Assembly (NCBI GenBank): GCA_016183985.1
Contig: JACPDN010000009.1
Span: forward strand, 1 to 64,000
Length of the DNA stretch: 64,000 bases
Direction: 5' to 3'
Origin: Pseudomonadota bacterium
GTDB taxonomy: Bacteria; Pseudomonadota; Alphaproteobacteria; Dongiales; Dongiaceae
The translations under genes were made by a program, and so were the position numbers. The notes below the pieces were generated by a model. That model was not told the DNA's origin, did not search any database, and was given only the letters and a program-made list of their open reading frames with translations. This document shows, piece by piece, positions 46,411 to 55,157 of the stretch (position 1 is its first letter; the number at the start of each line of letters is the position of its first letter).

Positions 46411-46531
46411 GTTTTCCAAATACATCAAATAGATAGGCACAGCCGACGGCAGCGGATCGCCGCGCTTATTCCTATGTCGAAATGGGCTAGCCAGGGCTAT
46501 CCTGCGGACGAGCAGCCCAAGGGCATCTGAT

Positions 46532-47005
46532 ATGGCGGTCGGTTGGGACTACGCGGATTTATCGAGCGCGACATCGGCGGCAATCGCTGACGCGCACGCC
46601 TACTGGAACGTCAAACGCGCCAACCGGGAAATGCCCGACGCAGATGAAATCGATCCGCTAGAGATGCGTAGCTACCTCGGCAAGATCCTGCTCATCGACC
46701 TGCAAGATGGCGATCGCTTTCTCTTTCGCCTCTGTGGCACCGAGGTACGGGATCTGAATGGTGCAGAGCTCACCGGCAAATATGCCGACGCCGTCACTCT
46801 CGGGGACTCACAAGAGGCCTTCATCGAATCTTATCGACGGGCCATCACCAGCCGCCGGCCCGTCTTCTTTCGCGGCAAAATGTGGTGGCAGGACCGCGGC
46901 TACGCTACTTTTGAGCAGGTCAACTTGCCGTTGTCGGAAAATGAATCTGCAGCACGTAGGCTTCTGTGCGTCATCGACGCGAAGCTGCAGTCGCCGGCGC
47001 GCTAG
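46532..47005 (+). CDS. PAS-domain protein (PAS_5 type)
   Basis: A 157-residue cytosolic protein made of a single PAS-like domain of the PAS_5 group, common in Rhodospirillales: YWNVKRANREMPDADEIDP at the start, then LRSYLGKI-like (MRSYLGKILLIDL), FRLCGTEVRDLNGAELTG and FEQVNLPLS. It has no attached output domain, so it may act as a stand-alone sensor or a binding partner. It is convergent with the methyltransferase-like gene (stops 20 bases apart). Ligand and role unknown. Confidence 0.78.
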   Translation: MAVGWDYADLSSATSAAIADAHAYWNVKRANREMPDADEIDPLEMRSYLGKILLIDLQDGDRFLFRLCGTEVRDLNGAELTGKYADAVTLGDSQEAFIESYRRAITSRRPVFFRGKMWWQDRGYATFEQVNLPLSENESAARRLLCVIDAKLQSPAR

Positions 47006-47024
47006 AGACGAAATCGCCCTTCAG

Positions 47025-47687
47025 TTAGAAACGAGGGGTCAAAACATAAGCATAATGCAAAAGATCCGGTCGCCTTACAGCCGCCAAGGTCTGCGCCGAC
47101 ACCGCAAATCCGGCACCCTCTGCACGTGAAACAAAGTCCGGCGCCTCGAAGGCCGACCACAGCAGAATGACGCCATGGGGCGACAGTTTCGCGGCAAAGG
47201 CCCGTAAACCTTCCGCCGAATACAACGCCGCATTCCCCGGCGAGACCAGGGCCTCGGGACCATTATCAACGTCCAGGACAATGACGTCGAAAGGTCCGAA
47301 ATCGTCATGGCGCATCAGGGCGCCGATGTCACCGGGAAGGATTGAAAGGCCGTCTGGCCGTCGTGGCAGTACCGTTGCAGCGACGTAGCGATCGAACCAA
47401 GCGATGACCTGCGGCGACAATTCGGCGACGGTGATGTGCCCGCTCCCGCCAAGAGCGTCGGATACAGCCGCCAGCGTATACCCCAAACCCAATCCGCCAA
47501 TGAGGATGTGCGGCGACGCGGTCTTTGCCACCTCAACCGCCATTCGCCCCAACGCCAGTTCCGACTGATGGCCGAGCCCATTCATCAGTTCGTAGCCATT
47601 AGCACGGATCATATAAATCTCTCCCTGCCGATAGAGCGTCAACTCACCGTCAGGAACCGAGGCTGTTTCGACGAGATCCCACGCCAT
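47025..47687 (-). CDS. Spermidine synthase-like SAM-binding protein at the end of the ape operon
   Basis: A 220-residue protein with the Rossmann fold of spermidine synthases and related methyltransferases: ILIGGLGLGYTLAAVSDAL (motif I), ITVAELSPQVIAWF (motif II acid) and DVIVLDVDNGPEAL. The family's usual N-terminal beta domain is short (first 55 residues). It starts 4 bases after the apeR stop, so it is probably read with the ape operon. Aryl polyenes are often methylated on the aryl head, and classical clusters carry a separate methyltransferase, so a tailoring role is possible; a polyamine-type or unrelated role is equally open. Confidence 0.65.
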   Translation of the reverse strand: MAWDLVETASVPDGELTLYRQGEIYMIRANGYELMNGLGHQSELALGRMAVEVAKTASPHILIGGLGLGYTLAAVSDALGGSGHITVAELSPQVIAWFDRYVAATVLPRRPDGLSILPGDIGALMRHDDFGPFDVIVLDVDNGPEALVSPGNAALYSAEGLRAFAAKLSPHGVILLWSAFEAPDFVSRAEGAGFAVSAQTLAAVRRPDLLHYAYVLTPRF

Positions 47688-47691
47688 AAAT

Positions 47692-48915
47692 CTACACGCG
47701 CTTGAAGATCAGCGAGGTGTTTATGCCGCCGAAGGCAAAGTTATTGGACATGAGATGGCCGATGTCCAAATTGCGAGGCTCTTTCATAACATAGTCAAGT
47801 TCGGCGCAGCGCGGGTCGATATTGTCGAGATTGATAGTCGGCGCGAACCACTGATCTCGCATCATTTCGATGCCAAGCCATGCTTCCATCGCGCCGCACG
47901 CACCAAGGCTGTGGCCGAAATAGGATTTCAGCGAATGTATCGGCGCCGCGCGCCCCAAAGCTGCACGGGTCGCCTCGGTCTCGGCGATATCGCCCCATTC
48001 TGTCGCCGTTCCGTGCCCGCTGACGAAGCCGATCTCGCTTGCCGGCAAGCCGGCATCTGTCAGCGCCTCGATCAAAGCGATTTGCATTGTCGGCGCGTAC
48101 GGCTGCGTCACGTGATTGCCATCCGAATTGCAGGCAAATCCCACGATCTCCGCATGGATCTTGGCGCCGCGCGCCAAGGCACGGTCGCGCTCTTCCAGCA
48201 GGAGCGTCACGGCGCCTTCGCCGATGACCAACCCGTCACGGTCGCGGTCATAGGGTCGCGGGGTCGTTTCGGGCCGATCGTTACGCGTGCTGGTCGCATA
48301 GAGTGTATCGAAGACAGCGGATTCCGTGACGTCGAGTTCATCCGCGCCACCCGCCACCATGACATCGGCCTTGCCCCAACGGATCGCCTCATAGGCATAT
48401 CCAATGCCCTGGCTGCCTGACGTGCAAGCGCTGGATGTTGGTATGACACGGCCGGTGATCCCGAAGAAGAGGCCAATATTGACGGCCGCCGTGTGGCTCA
48501 TCATTTGGATGTAGCTCGTCGCATTGAGCGTCTTCGACTGTCCATCCTTCATCAACTCTGCAAAGGCCATGACGGGCGTCGGGCTGCCGAAGGAAGAACC
48601 ATAGGCGATGCCCGTCCGTCCGGAAGTAACAATCGGGTCGCCAAGCAAGCCAGCATCATCGAGCGCCATTTCCGTCGCCCGCACCGCCATCCTGGCAACC
48701 GGCCCCATGGTCCGGATTTTCTTCCGCGGATAGACATCATCGACCGAGAACCCCGTCACGGGTGCTGCCAGCCGAGTATTGATGCCGACAAAGCGGTCCC
48801 ATTCAGGTAAACGACGGATGGCCGTTTCACCACGTACCATATGCCCGTGAATCTCCGGCCAATTGTTGCCGAGGGCGGTAATGCCGCCCATTCCCGTGAC
48901 CACAACGCGACGCAT
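47692..48915 (-). CDS. apeR: Aryl polyene beta-ketoacyl-ACP synthase
   Basis: A 407-residue FabF-type ketosynthase with a complete catalytic triad: Cys164 in SSACTSGSQG, His301 in SGHGTATEW and His335 in YFGHSLGACG. It would condense malonyl-ACP units during polyene building. It is the last synthase gene of the APE operon, in the position of ApeR in Enterobacteriaceae clusters. The ATG at 48915 shares one base with the apeQ stop (TGATG). Upstream in-frame extension runs inside apeQ and is rejected. The ape names here follow gene order and domain content, not a search. Confidence 0.85.
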   Translation of the reverse strand: MRRVVVTGMGGITALGNNWPEIHGHMVRGETAIRRLPEWDRFVGINTRLAAPVTGFSVDDVYPRKKIRTMGPVARMAVRATEMALDDAGLLGDPIVTSGRTGIAYGSSFGSPTPVMAFAELMKDGQSKTLNATSYIQMMSHTAAVNIGLFFGITGRVIPTSSACTSGSQGIGYAYEAIRWGKADVMVAGGADELDVTESAVFDTLYATSTRNDRPETTPRPYDRDRDGLVIGEGAVTLLLEERDRALARGAKIHAEIVGFACNSDGNHVTQPYAPTMQIALIEALTDAGLPASEIGFVSGHGTATEWGDIAETEATRAALGRAAPIHSLKSYFGHSLGACGAMEAWLGIEMMRDQWFAPTINLDNIDPRCAELDYVMKEPRNLDIGHLMSNNFAFGGINTSLIFKRV

Positions 48916-49631
48916 CAAACCATGCCCCCGTTTACCGAGAGCACCTGCCGCGTCACATAGGCAGCACCTTCCGAGCAAAGATAGGAGACGGCTGCAGCAA
49001 CCTCCGACGGTTGGCCCACACGCCGCATCGGCACCATTTTGAGAACCTCTTCCATGGGCAGATTCTCGATCATTTGAGTCTCGATGATCCCGGGGGCCAC
49101 GCAATTCACCGTGATGTTGCGCTTCGCGAGTTCGATCGCGAGCGCCTTGGTGGCACCGATAACACCGGCTTTGGCTGCGCTGTAATTCACCTGCCCGCGA
49201 TTGCCGGCAATGCCCGACACCGAAGCAATGGTCACAATGCGCCCGCCCAGCCTTGCGCTCACCATCGGCATGACGGCCGGCCTGACGACATTGTAGAAAC
49301 CCCCTAGATCGGTCTCCAGCACATCGTCCCATTCTTCGTCGGTCATGGCTGGAAAGGCTGCATCCCGCGCAATGCCGGCATTCAGGACCAAACCCCAATA
49401 GGCACCGTTCTCGGCGATGTCGGCTTCCAGAACGGCACGCGCCTGTTCGCGGTCTTTTAGATCGAAAGTCAGCACGCGGCCACGGCCGCCTATCGCCGCG
49501 AGTGTCGCCTCGGCACCAGCCCGATCCCGACCGTAATGCAGGGCCATCGTGAACCCGTCAGCGCTCAGCTTTTCGGCAATCGCCCGACCGATGCCCTTAC
49601 TGGCGCCGGTCACCAGAATTGTCTTCGTCAT
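48915..49631 (-). CDS. apeQ: Aryl polyene 3-ketoacyl-ACP reductase
   Basis: A 238-residue FabG-type short-chain reductase that uses NADPH to reduce the 3-keto group after each condensation. The cofactor motif GASKGIGRA is at residues 9-17, NAG follows, and the active-site Ser, Tyr and Lys are in SVSG and NYSAAKAG. It overlaps apeP by 4 bases and apeR by one base, so the three are tightly coupled. In a stand-alone setting it would be taken for FabG; the cluster makes it ApeQ. Confidence 0.88.
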   Translation of the reverse strand: MTKTILVTGASKGIGRAIAEKLSADGFTMALHYGRDRAGAEATLAAIGGRGRVLTFDLKDREQARAVLEADIAENGAYWGLVLNAGIARDAAFPAMTDEEWDDVLETDLGGFYNVVRPAVMPMVSARLGGRIVTIASVSGIAGNRGQVNYSAAKAGVIGATKALAIELAKRNITVNCVAPGIIETQMIENLPMEEVLKMVPMRRVGQPSEVAAAVSYLCSEGAAYVTRQVLSVNGGMV

Positions 49632-50107
49632 CCAATACCCAACTTCGTCACATCAACGCCTTGGCTGATCAGAACCGCAGCAAGATCGGCCGGCTGATGC
49701 AATGTCAGCTGTGCCCGCGCCTGCGGCTTCGCGTCGTGCAAAGTACAATCGAACACACCCGTTTCGCCATCCCGGAAAACGAGCTCGGCACGGACGACCA
49801 ATCGTTCCCCTTCCCGAAACCAGGGCCGTTCGGCCTTGAAATTCCGGCTGCCCAGCAGAAAGCCGATGCGCACCGGCTTGCCTTGCATGCGTGCCTCCAG
49901 GCCAACAAACGCCCCGCAGGCCTGTGCCATCCACTCTATGGCGATATGCGCTGCTATGCCTTGCCCGGCCTCAAAAAACGGGCTGCGGCGATCGACGCGG
50001 AAATCTGCCTCGATCATCGTATCTGTAAAGCCCCGGACACGATCAAGCAGCACCATCCGCCCGGCATGGGGTAGCAGGTCGGCAATTGGATACGGGCAAC
50101 TTTCCAT
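49628..50107 (-). CDS. apeP: Aryl polyene dehydratase (hotdog fold)
   Basis: A 159-residue hotdog protein of the FabA/FabZ-like group. It starts MESCPYPIADLLPHAGRMVLL; the histidine in LLPHAGRM is in the place of the FabZ catalytic histidine. It would remove water from 3-hydroxyacyl-ACP to give the double bonds of the polyene, probably with the second dehydratase domain in the ligase fusion (56830-58521). The ATG at 50107 shares one base with the apeO stop; a TTG two codons upstream is less likely. Confidence 0.75.
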   Translation of the reverse strand: MESCPYPIADLLPHAGRMVLLDRVRGFTDTMIEADFRVDRRSPFFEAGQGIAAHIAIEWMAQACGAFVGLEARMQGKPVRIGFLLGSRNFKAERPWFREGERLVVRAELVFRDGETGVFDCTLHDAKPQARAQLTLHQPADLAAVLISQGVDVTKLGIG

Positions 50108-51276
50108 CACCAATCTCCCTGCCCCAGGATCAGCGCCATATTGCTGCCGCCAAAGGCAAAGGAATTGCTCAGCATGGCCTGCCGTGAACCCATATCAAGG
50201 CACATACCGGTTTTCACAAAATTGAGCGCCGGAATAGCAGGATCTGGCGCGTTGTCCCATAAATGCGGCGGTAGACGCCCCGCACCATGCTCAGGGTGGA
50301 GAGCCAGGTAAAGAAATGCCGCCTCGCAAGCGCCTGCAGCGCCCAACATATGCCCGGTCATTCCTTTGGTCGAACTGCAGGGTGTTTCATTGCCGAAAAC
50401 GCCATGTACGGCAATGGCTTCCATCGCGTCATTGAGCTGCGTCCCGGTACCGTGGAGGTTGACATAACCGATGTCGGCCGGATCTAGCCTCGCATCCCCA
50501 AGTGCTGCGGCCATCGCCTCGGCGGCACCGGCGCCATTCGGTTCCGGGGCGCTCAGATGATAGGCATCAGAGCTTTCGCCAAACCCGAGCACGGCCACTT
50601 CGGATGCTTCCGGTGTCAACAGAAACACCGCCGCACCCTCCCCGATATTGATGCCATCGCGATTGCGGCTGAACGGCTGGCAGAGGCCTCGCGACACGGC
50701 ATCGAGCGACGCAAACCCATTGACGGTCGTTGCGCACAGGGTATCGGCGCCGCCAACAACCGCGGCATCGCACAGCCCGGCCGCCATCAATCGCCTGGCG
50801 CTCGCAAAAACCTTGGCACTCGAAGAACAGGCGGTGGCAATTGTGTAGCTAGGACCAGTCAAGCCAAGATGGGCCGCAGCTCCCTCTGCAAGACATCCCA
50901 GTTCCTGCTGCCGATAGTGATAGCGGCTGGGCCATGCGCCCTGGTTCTTCTTCGCCGCAAAGGCCGCCTCGCCCTCCGCGATCCCCGAGGTGCTGGTACC
51001 GAGAATGACCGCGATCCGATCGGCACCATAGCGCGCTTTCGCCTGCGCTACCTGATCGCCGACTTGCTCAAGGACAAGCCGGATCAAACCATCATTGCGC
51101 GTCAACGCGGTAGGAAGCACGGCATCGATGCGTCCAACCCGAACGCGACGATCCGGATAAGCGATCATCTCATGCGCAAGGCCCGCCCGCGTGCCGGCAA
51201 ATAAGGCATCCGCTACCGCCGCCTTGCCGACACCGATGGGTGTCGCCAACCCCATGGCCGCAATGCCAAGCCTCAC
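50107..51276 (-). CDS. apeO: Aryl polyene ketosynthase (KS-alpha type)
   Basis: A 389-residue ketosynthase with Cys150 (ATACSSSAK), His275 (NLHGTGTQLND) and His309 (TGHMLGAAG), so it is catalytically complete. In the APE system ApeO pairs with the chain-length factor ApeC, which is encoded first in this operon. It has a GTG start at 51276 that overlaps the apeN stop (GTGA). It lies 9.1 kb from its presumed partner apeC (60395-61147), but all intervening genes are on the same transcript. Confidence 0.85.
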   Translation of the reverse strand: MRLGIAAMGLATPIGVGKAAVADALFAGTRAGLAHEMIAYPDRRVRVGRIDAVLPTALTRNDGLIRLVLEQVGDQVAQAKARYGADRIAVILGTSTSGIAEGEAAFAAKKNQGAWPSRYHYRQQELGCLAEGAAAHLGLTGPSYTIATACSSSAKVFASARRLMAAGLCDAAVVGGADTLCATTVNGFASLDAVSRGLCQPFSRNRDGINIGEGAAVFLLTPEASEVAVLGFGESSDAYHLSAPEPNGAGAAEAMAAALGDARLDPADIGYVNLHGTGTQLNDAMEAIAVHGVFGNETPCSSTKGMTGHMLGAAGACEAAFLYLALHPEHGAGRLPPHLWDNAPDPAIPALNFVKTGMCLDMGSRQAMLSNSFAFGGSNMALILGQGDW

Positions 51277-51836
51277 GGTGCCACCTCCACCGTTTGCACG
51301 TCGATGGTGTATCCCCAGGCGCTATTCCGATAAGTCATGCGCCCATCGCCCAGATTGTCGATAAGCAGCACCTCATCGGAACCGACACTGACGACGCGGG
51401 TCCGGCCGACTTCCAGCAATGTCCCGCCGGACGGCTTCAAAGCATGGCGAACAATATCGCGCGGCCAATAGAGCAGGACGATGTCGGCCAGCATCGGTCC
51501 CGGTTTGACCTGTGGCGGCAGCCAATCGGCGCGGGTCGCCGTGACGGCCCCGGATTTGTCCCACGTGATGGTCATGGCTCGCCGGCCAAGACCATCGAGA
51601 CCAACAAGCTGAAACCGATCGGGCGTCACGCTGATCCGGGCTTCGTAGGCAAAGACATCGGCGCCGTGATGTACGGTGACCTGCTGCAGCCACTCAACAC
51701 TATGTCCAAGATCGCCAGGCAACGGCAATGCCAGAACACGCCCTGGAGCGAACATCGGCTTGTTGTCGGGTTGATCTGTCGATACCCCGGCACAGGCAGC
51801 GAGCAGGAGAGCTGCAATAAGGCGCCAAGCCTTCAT
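51273..51836 (-). CDS. apeN: DUF3261 lipoprotein of the ape operon
   Basis: A 187-residue lipoprotein: signal MKAWRLIAALLLAAC with lipobox LLAAC (Cys15). The body is mainly beta, with VTVHHGADVFAYEARISV and LLYWPRDIVRHAL, resembling DUF3261, a family found in APE and related clusters. It is probably anchored in the outer membrane and helps deliver or insert the aryl polyene lipid. The ATG at 51836 overlaps the exporter stop (ATGA); a much longer in-frame extension lies inside the exporter gene and is rejected. Confidence 0.75.
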   Translation of the reverse strand: MKAWRLIAALLLAACAGVSTDQPDNKPMFAPGRVLALPLPGDLGHSVEWLQQVTVHHGADVFAYEARISVTPDRFQLVGLDGLGRRAMTITWDKSGAVTATRADWLPPQVKPGPMLADIVLLYWPRDIVRHALKPSGGTLLEVGRTRVVSVGSDEVLLIDNLGDGRMTYRNSAWGYTIDVQTVEVAP

Positions 51837-54139
51837 ACCGACCCCCGCGACCGCGGATTGACGCCACCTGCGAGCGGCGCAAGAAGGAAGGCAATGAGGA
51901 TGCCAAGGAGCATCGTCAGCCCAAAGGCATGCACGGCAAAAACGCTGCTGAATGCCAGGACGCCGAACGAAAGCAGTGTCGTCACCATATCCAACAATAC
52001 CGCAAGCATCGTTACCGGGCGGCGCGCATAATCCGATTCCGCACAGAACGTCGCATAGTCGACGCCCATCGCAAGAACAAGAATAAGGCCCATGACATGG
52101 AAAAAGCTGATGGCTTCCCCACCCAGAGCAATGAGAGCGGGCGTTAGCAGCAAAGCCGCCATCGACGGCAACAGTACGGTCAGTCCGCCTTTGAAACCAT
52201 ATCGCCATGCCAGCGGCAGGATCATGAGCAAGGCCGAAAATCCGATAAGCCACATGGCGCGATGACGGTAAGTACCGAGCCGTTCGCTGAAGTCGCCGGC
52301 CGGATCCAGGAAGTGGACCCCTGGCCGGCCTGCCAAGGCGGCCCGGACGGCAGCCACATCCCTGATCCCGTCCAACGCAATCACCTGCCGGCCAACCCCA
52401 AGCACCCATTCCTTCAGAAATGGCAACGCGCCGTCATCCAATGCTTGCTGTAGGGTCAGCGGCGTCGGGGTAGGCTTGACCGGTACGGAAAGCCCGAGCG
52501 CCTCGGCCTGCCCCGTCCAATCGAGCCGTTCGATCAACGCCTTGTTCTCGGCTTGTCGTTTCAAAGACGGCACAAAATCCGCTGGCCCGCGATGTGCCGC
52601 AAGGGCGTTTTGCGCCTGCAATTCATCCAGCGTTCTCCCGACGTCTTCGCCCAGTTGCAACGCCGCCTCATCGTCAGCGGCCTCTACGGTGACAAACTGA
52701 ATGGCGCCACCGGTTCCGGTGAGTTCCTGCAAGTCCGCCTGCTCGGCTAAAAGCGTTGGATCGAGGGACTGCATACGTCGCACATCGTCGCTGGTGCCGA
52801 GTTGCAGTACCCCGACAGCACCAAGCCCTATCAGAATGAGCAGAACCATGCGGCAGAGCCGGCGCAGACGAGGATCTTCCCAGATACGCCAAAAGACATT
52901 GGCAAGGCCCAGCAGATGCCGCCCATAGCCGGGCGCCTCGCCGCGATCAAGAAATGGGAACCAGAAGACCACCGTAAAAAACGAGACGCTGAGCCCCACG
53001 ATCGAGAAAACGGCGACCTGCCGAAGCGCTGGAAACGGCGCCCACAGCAGGATCAAATAGCCGATCAGGGTCGTCACAAGACCCAAGCTGATGCCGGGTA
53101 ATACCTCATGGAGCCGCTGCCACGTGGTCGGCCGCGATGGATCGAAGACAGTTGCCGAGTAATGTATCCCATAGTCGACGGCGACACCGGTCAGTCCGAC
53201 GCCAAACAGCAAGGTGGCGATGTGGATTTCGCCAAACAGCGCCAGATTGGCCGCAAGCCCGGCGCCGATCCCGATTATCACCGCCATCACATTCATGAGC
53301 AATGGCCCGACACGGCGGAAAGCGCCTATGAGGAGCAGCATCGTGCCCACGGTGGCAATGGCGCCCAGTGTCGATGTCTCTCGCAACCCCGATTGCGATC
53401 CCTTTGCGGCGAAGAAGATCGCGCCGCCACGTTTTATGGCGAGGTCTGGCGCCTTCCCCGCTTCACGGCCGACGACATCCGCAATGAGGTCTGTGAACTT
53501 GTCTTGCGTATCGAGTGCATAGGGATCTCCGGCAATATTGCCCGTGATCATGATCCATGTCTTATCGTCGCTCTTCACCGACAGGTATCCATCATCCAGT
53601 GCCAGCCTTGAAAGCGGCGCCGGAAGCGACGTCAGGAATGCAGGAAACAACAAGAAAGGATCACGCTTCAGAAGGTGCGCATCCGCAAAGCCACCGACAC
53701 CATAGATCTGGGCTAGCGCGCGCTGAGCAATCGCCTGCCCTCCTCCGGCCGACAACGCCTCACGATCCGCCGGTGCCAGTAGCGCTCCAAGATGCGGCAG
53801 ATAAAATGCCCCCATCGCCTTTACCTGATCCGGACCGATCTGTTGGAGGCTCACAAGCCCGGAAGACGCCAGGCTCTTCTCGATTTCAGCAGCCGCCGAT
53901 CTGGCCGCCTCCCGGCTGGAATGGCCGATGAGCAGGACAAAGCGCCGGCTGCTGTTTTCAATCAGCTGGCCCGCCAAGGCATTTGCGTCTTGTCTATCTT
54001 TCTCCGCCGGCAAGAGGGACAGGAGATCCGTTCGAAACGCTATGCCGGACCACGCATTGACGCCAAGGTAACCGGCCGTCGCAACGACCAGCAGTAACCA
54101 GAAAATGGCAAGTGGGCGAGCAGTGCGGGGCCGTGTCAT
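51833..54139 (-). CDS. apeM: MMPL/RND exporter of the ape operon
   Basis: A 768-residue inner-membrane transporter with two halves, each with a membrane helix, a large periplasmic domain and five to six helices. The first bundle contains GVAVDYGIHYSAT and the second AMGVDYATFCAESDY, whose aspartates are the expected proton-path residues. It is related to HpnN elsewhere in the window but clearly separate. It should move the aryl polyene lipid or its precursor across the inner membrane. Both ends overlap neighbours by 4 bases. Confidence 0.85.
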   Translation of the reverse strand: MTRPRTARPLAIFWLLLVVATAGYLGVNAWSGIAFRTDLLSLLPAEKDRQDANALAGQLIENSSRRFVLLIGHSSREAARSAAAEIEKSLASSGLVSLQQIGPDQVKAMGAFYLPHLGALLAPADREALSAGGGQAIAQRALAQIYGVGGFADAHLLKRDPFLLFPAFLTSLPAPLSRLALDDGYLSVKSDDKTWIMITGNIAGDPYALDTQDKFTDLIADVVGREAGKAPDLAIKRGGAIFFAAKGSQSGLRETSTLGAIATVGTMLLLIGAFRRVGPLLMNVMAVIIGIGAGLAANLALFGEIHIATLLFGVGLTGVAVDYGIHYSATVFDPSRPTTWQRLHEVLPGISLGLVTTLIGYLILLWAPFPALRQVAVFSIVGLSVSFFTVVFWFPFLDRGEAPGYGRHLLGLANVFWRIWEDPRLRRLCRMVLLILIGLGAVGVLQLGTSDDVRRMQSLDPTLLAEQADLQELTGTGGAIQFVTVEAADDEAALQLGEDVGRTLDELQAQNALAAHRGPADFVPSLKRQAENKALIERLDWTGQAEALGLSVPVKPTPTPLTLQQALDDGALPFLKEWVLGVGRQVIALDGIRDVAAVRAALAGRPGVHFLDPAGDFSERLGTYRHRAMWLIGFSALLMILPLAWRYGFKGGLTVLLPSMAALLLTPALIALGGEAISFFHVMGLILVLAMGVDYATFCAESDYARRPVTMLAVLLDMVTTLLSFGVLAFSSVFAVHAFGLTMLLGILIAFLLAPLAGGVNPRSRGSV

Positions 54140-54753
54140 GGCTTGCCGGCAATATCAAGCAGGGCCTTCTCGTCTCCCGTCAGCGCGCCAGCCTCGCGCT
54201 TCTGATCGGTGAAAGTCAAACGATCGAGATCTCCTCCCTGCTTTTCGATCTCAACTTGGTCCACGAAGCCACCACCTGACACACGAATTTCGCTGACAGG
54301 CATCGTTGCCGTGGGCCCGCCAGCCCGCGCCTTCAGGCGCAAATGCCATTTGCCACCGTCTTCGGATCGTTCGACGGTGAAGTCCTTATCCAGCCCCGAC
54401 CAGTCGCCAGCCAAAGCCGCGGTCAGCATGTCATACAATCCGGTCATGATCGGAGCGCGGGTCGCCGGCACATTCAGCGTCGTCGCACCGTTGCTCTGCT
54501 GGGCAAGCCCCTTTTCCGTCATCAGCGTCGTGACGATGAAGGGCTTCTCCGTCCGCCAGATGAGTCCCTTGTCCGGTGCCAACACAAAGCTTCCTTCGCT
54601 TCGCAAGGGTCCGTCAAAGCCCTGCAATAGACGCTCCTGCATGAACCTGCCGCGGAGGATCTCGCCTTGAGCGAGTGTCTGAGGCTCCTCTCCAACAGCC
54701 GGCCCCGACGCAAGCAGCGCCAGGAAGGCCAGAATGATCAGTTTTCCGCGCAC
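54136..54753 (-). CDS. apeL: LolA-like outer-membrane carrier of the ape operon
   Basis: A 205-residue periplasmic protein of the LolA/LolB fold: signal peptide (about 1-22, ending AVGEE), then FMQERLLQGFDGPLRSEGSF, the hook-like beta segments GLIWRTEKPF and a C-terminal DLDRLTFTD. LolA-like proteins carry lipids or lipoproteins through the periplasm; here the cargo is probably the aryl polyene lipid. The start is taken as a GTG at 54753 (VRGKLIILAF) with GAGG upstream, overlapping the thioesterase gene by 16 bases; a longer start is possible but spoils the signal peptide. Confidence 0.78.
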   Translation of the reverse strand: MRGKLIILAFLALLASGPAVGEEPQTLAQGEILRGRFMQERLLQGFDGPLRSEGSFVLAPDKGLIWRTEKPFIVTTLMTEKGLAQQSNGATTLNVPATRAPIMTGLYDMLTAALAGDWSGLDKDFTVERSEDGGKWHLRLKARAGGPTATMPVSEIRVSGGGFVDQVEIEKQGGDLDRLTFTDQKREAGALTGDEKALLDIAGKP

Positions 54754-55157
54754 AGCGCCCGCCTCACATTTTCCAGCAGGATAACCGGCGATTCCAGGCA
54801 CAGCTCCTGCGTTGCCGAACTGACCGCGACCTGGATCGTATGCGCCTTCGTCAGCACCTCACCGGTTTGGGTGTCACGGCAGCGGTAGTCGATCTTGAGG
54901 CGGTTTTCATATTCGATCAGCGTCGCCTGCACGGTAACCCGCTGCCGGTAGCGCACCGGCCGCACATATTTGACTCGCATATCGACGATCGGCCACAGAT
55001 ATCCCGATGCCGCCATCTGCGGGTAATTGTAGTCGATCTTATCCAGCAGCAGTCCGCGCACCTGCTCGAAATAGCGTATATAATTGCCATGCCACACGAC
55101 CTGCATCGGGTCGACATCGTAGAATTGCGCGACGATTTCGCATTCTGCGCTGATCAT
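54738..55157 (-). CDS. apeK: Acyl-CoA/ACP thioesterase of the ape operon
   Basis: A 139-residue hotdog thioesterase of the 4-hydroxybenzoyl-CoA type. The catalytic aspartate is in FYDVDPMQVVWHGNY, the family signature, and the rest of the fold (VRPVRYRQRVTVQATL, LTKAHTIQVAV) is complete. In the APE system it may release or edit polyene chains or stalled intermediates. Its ATG overlaps the glycosyl/acyltransferase stop by 4 bases. Confidence 0.85.
   Translation of the reverse strand: MISAECEIVAQFYDVDPMQVVWHGNYIRYFEQVRGLLLDKIDYNYPQMAASGYLWPIVDMRVKYVRPVRYRQRVTVQATLIEYENRLKIDYRCRDTQTGEVLTKAHTIQVAVSSATQELCLESPVILLENVRRALCAEN

Noticed and set aside
46336-46531. Possible integration site at tRNA-Thr
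   Set aside because: No direct repeat of the tRNA 3' end, integrase or foreign-looking gene is found next to it.
48916-49398. N-terminal extension of the apeR ketosynthase
   Set aside because: It is wholly inside apeQ in another frame and does not resemble a ketosynthase.
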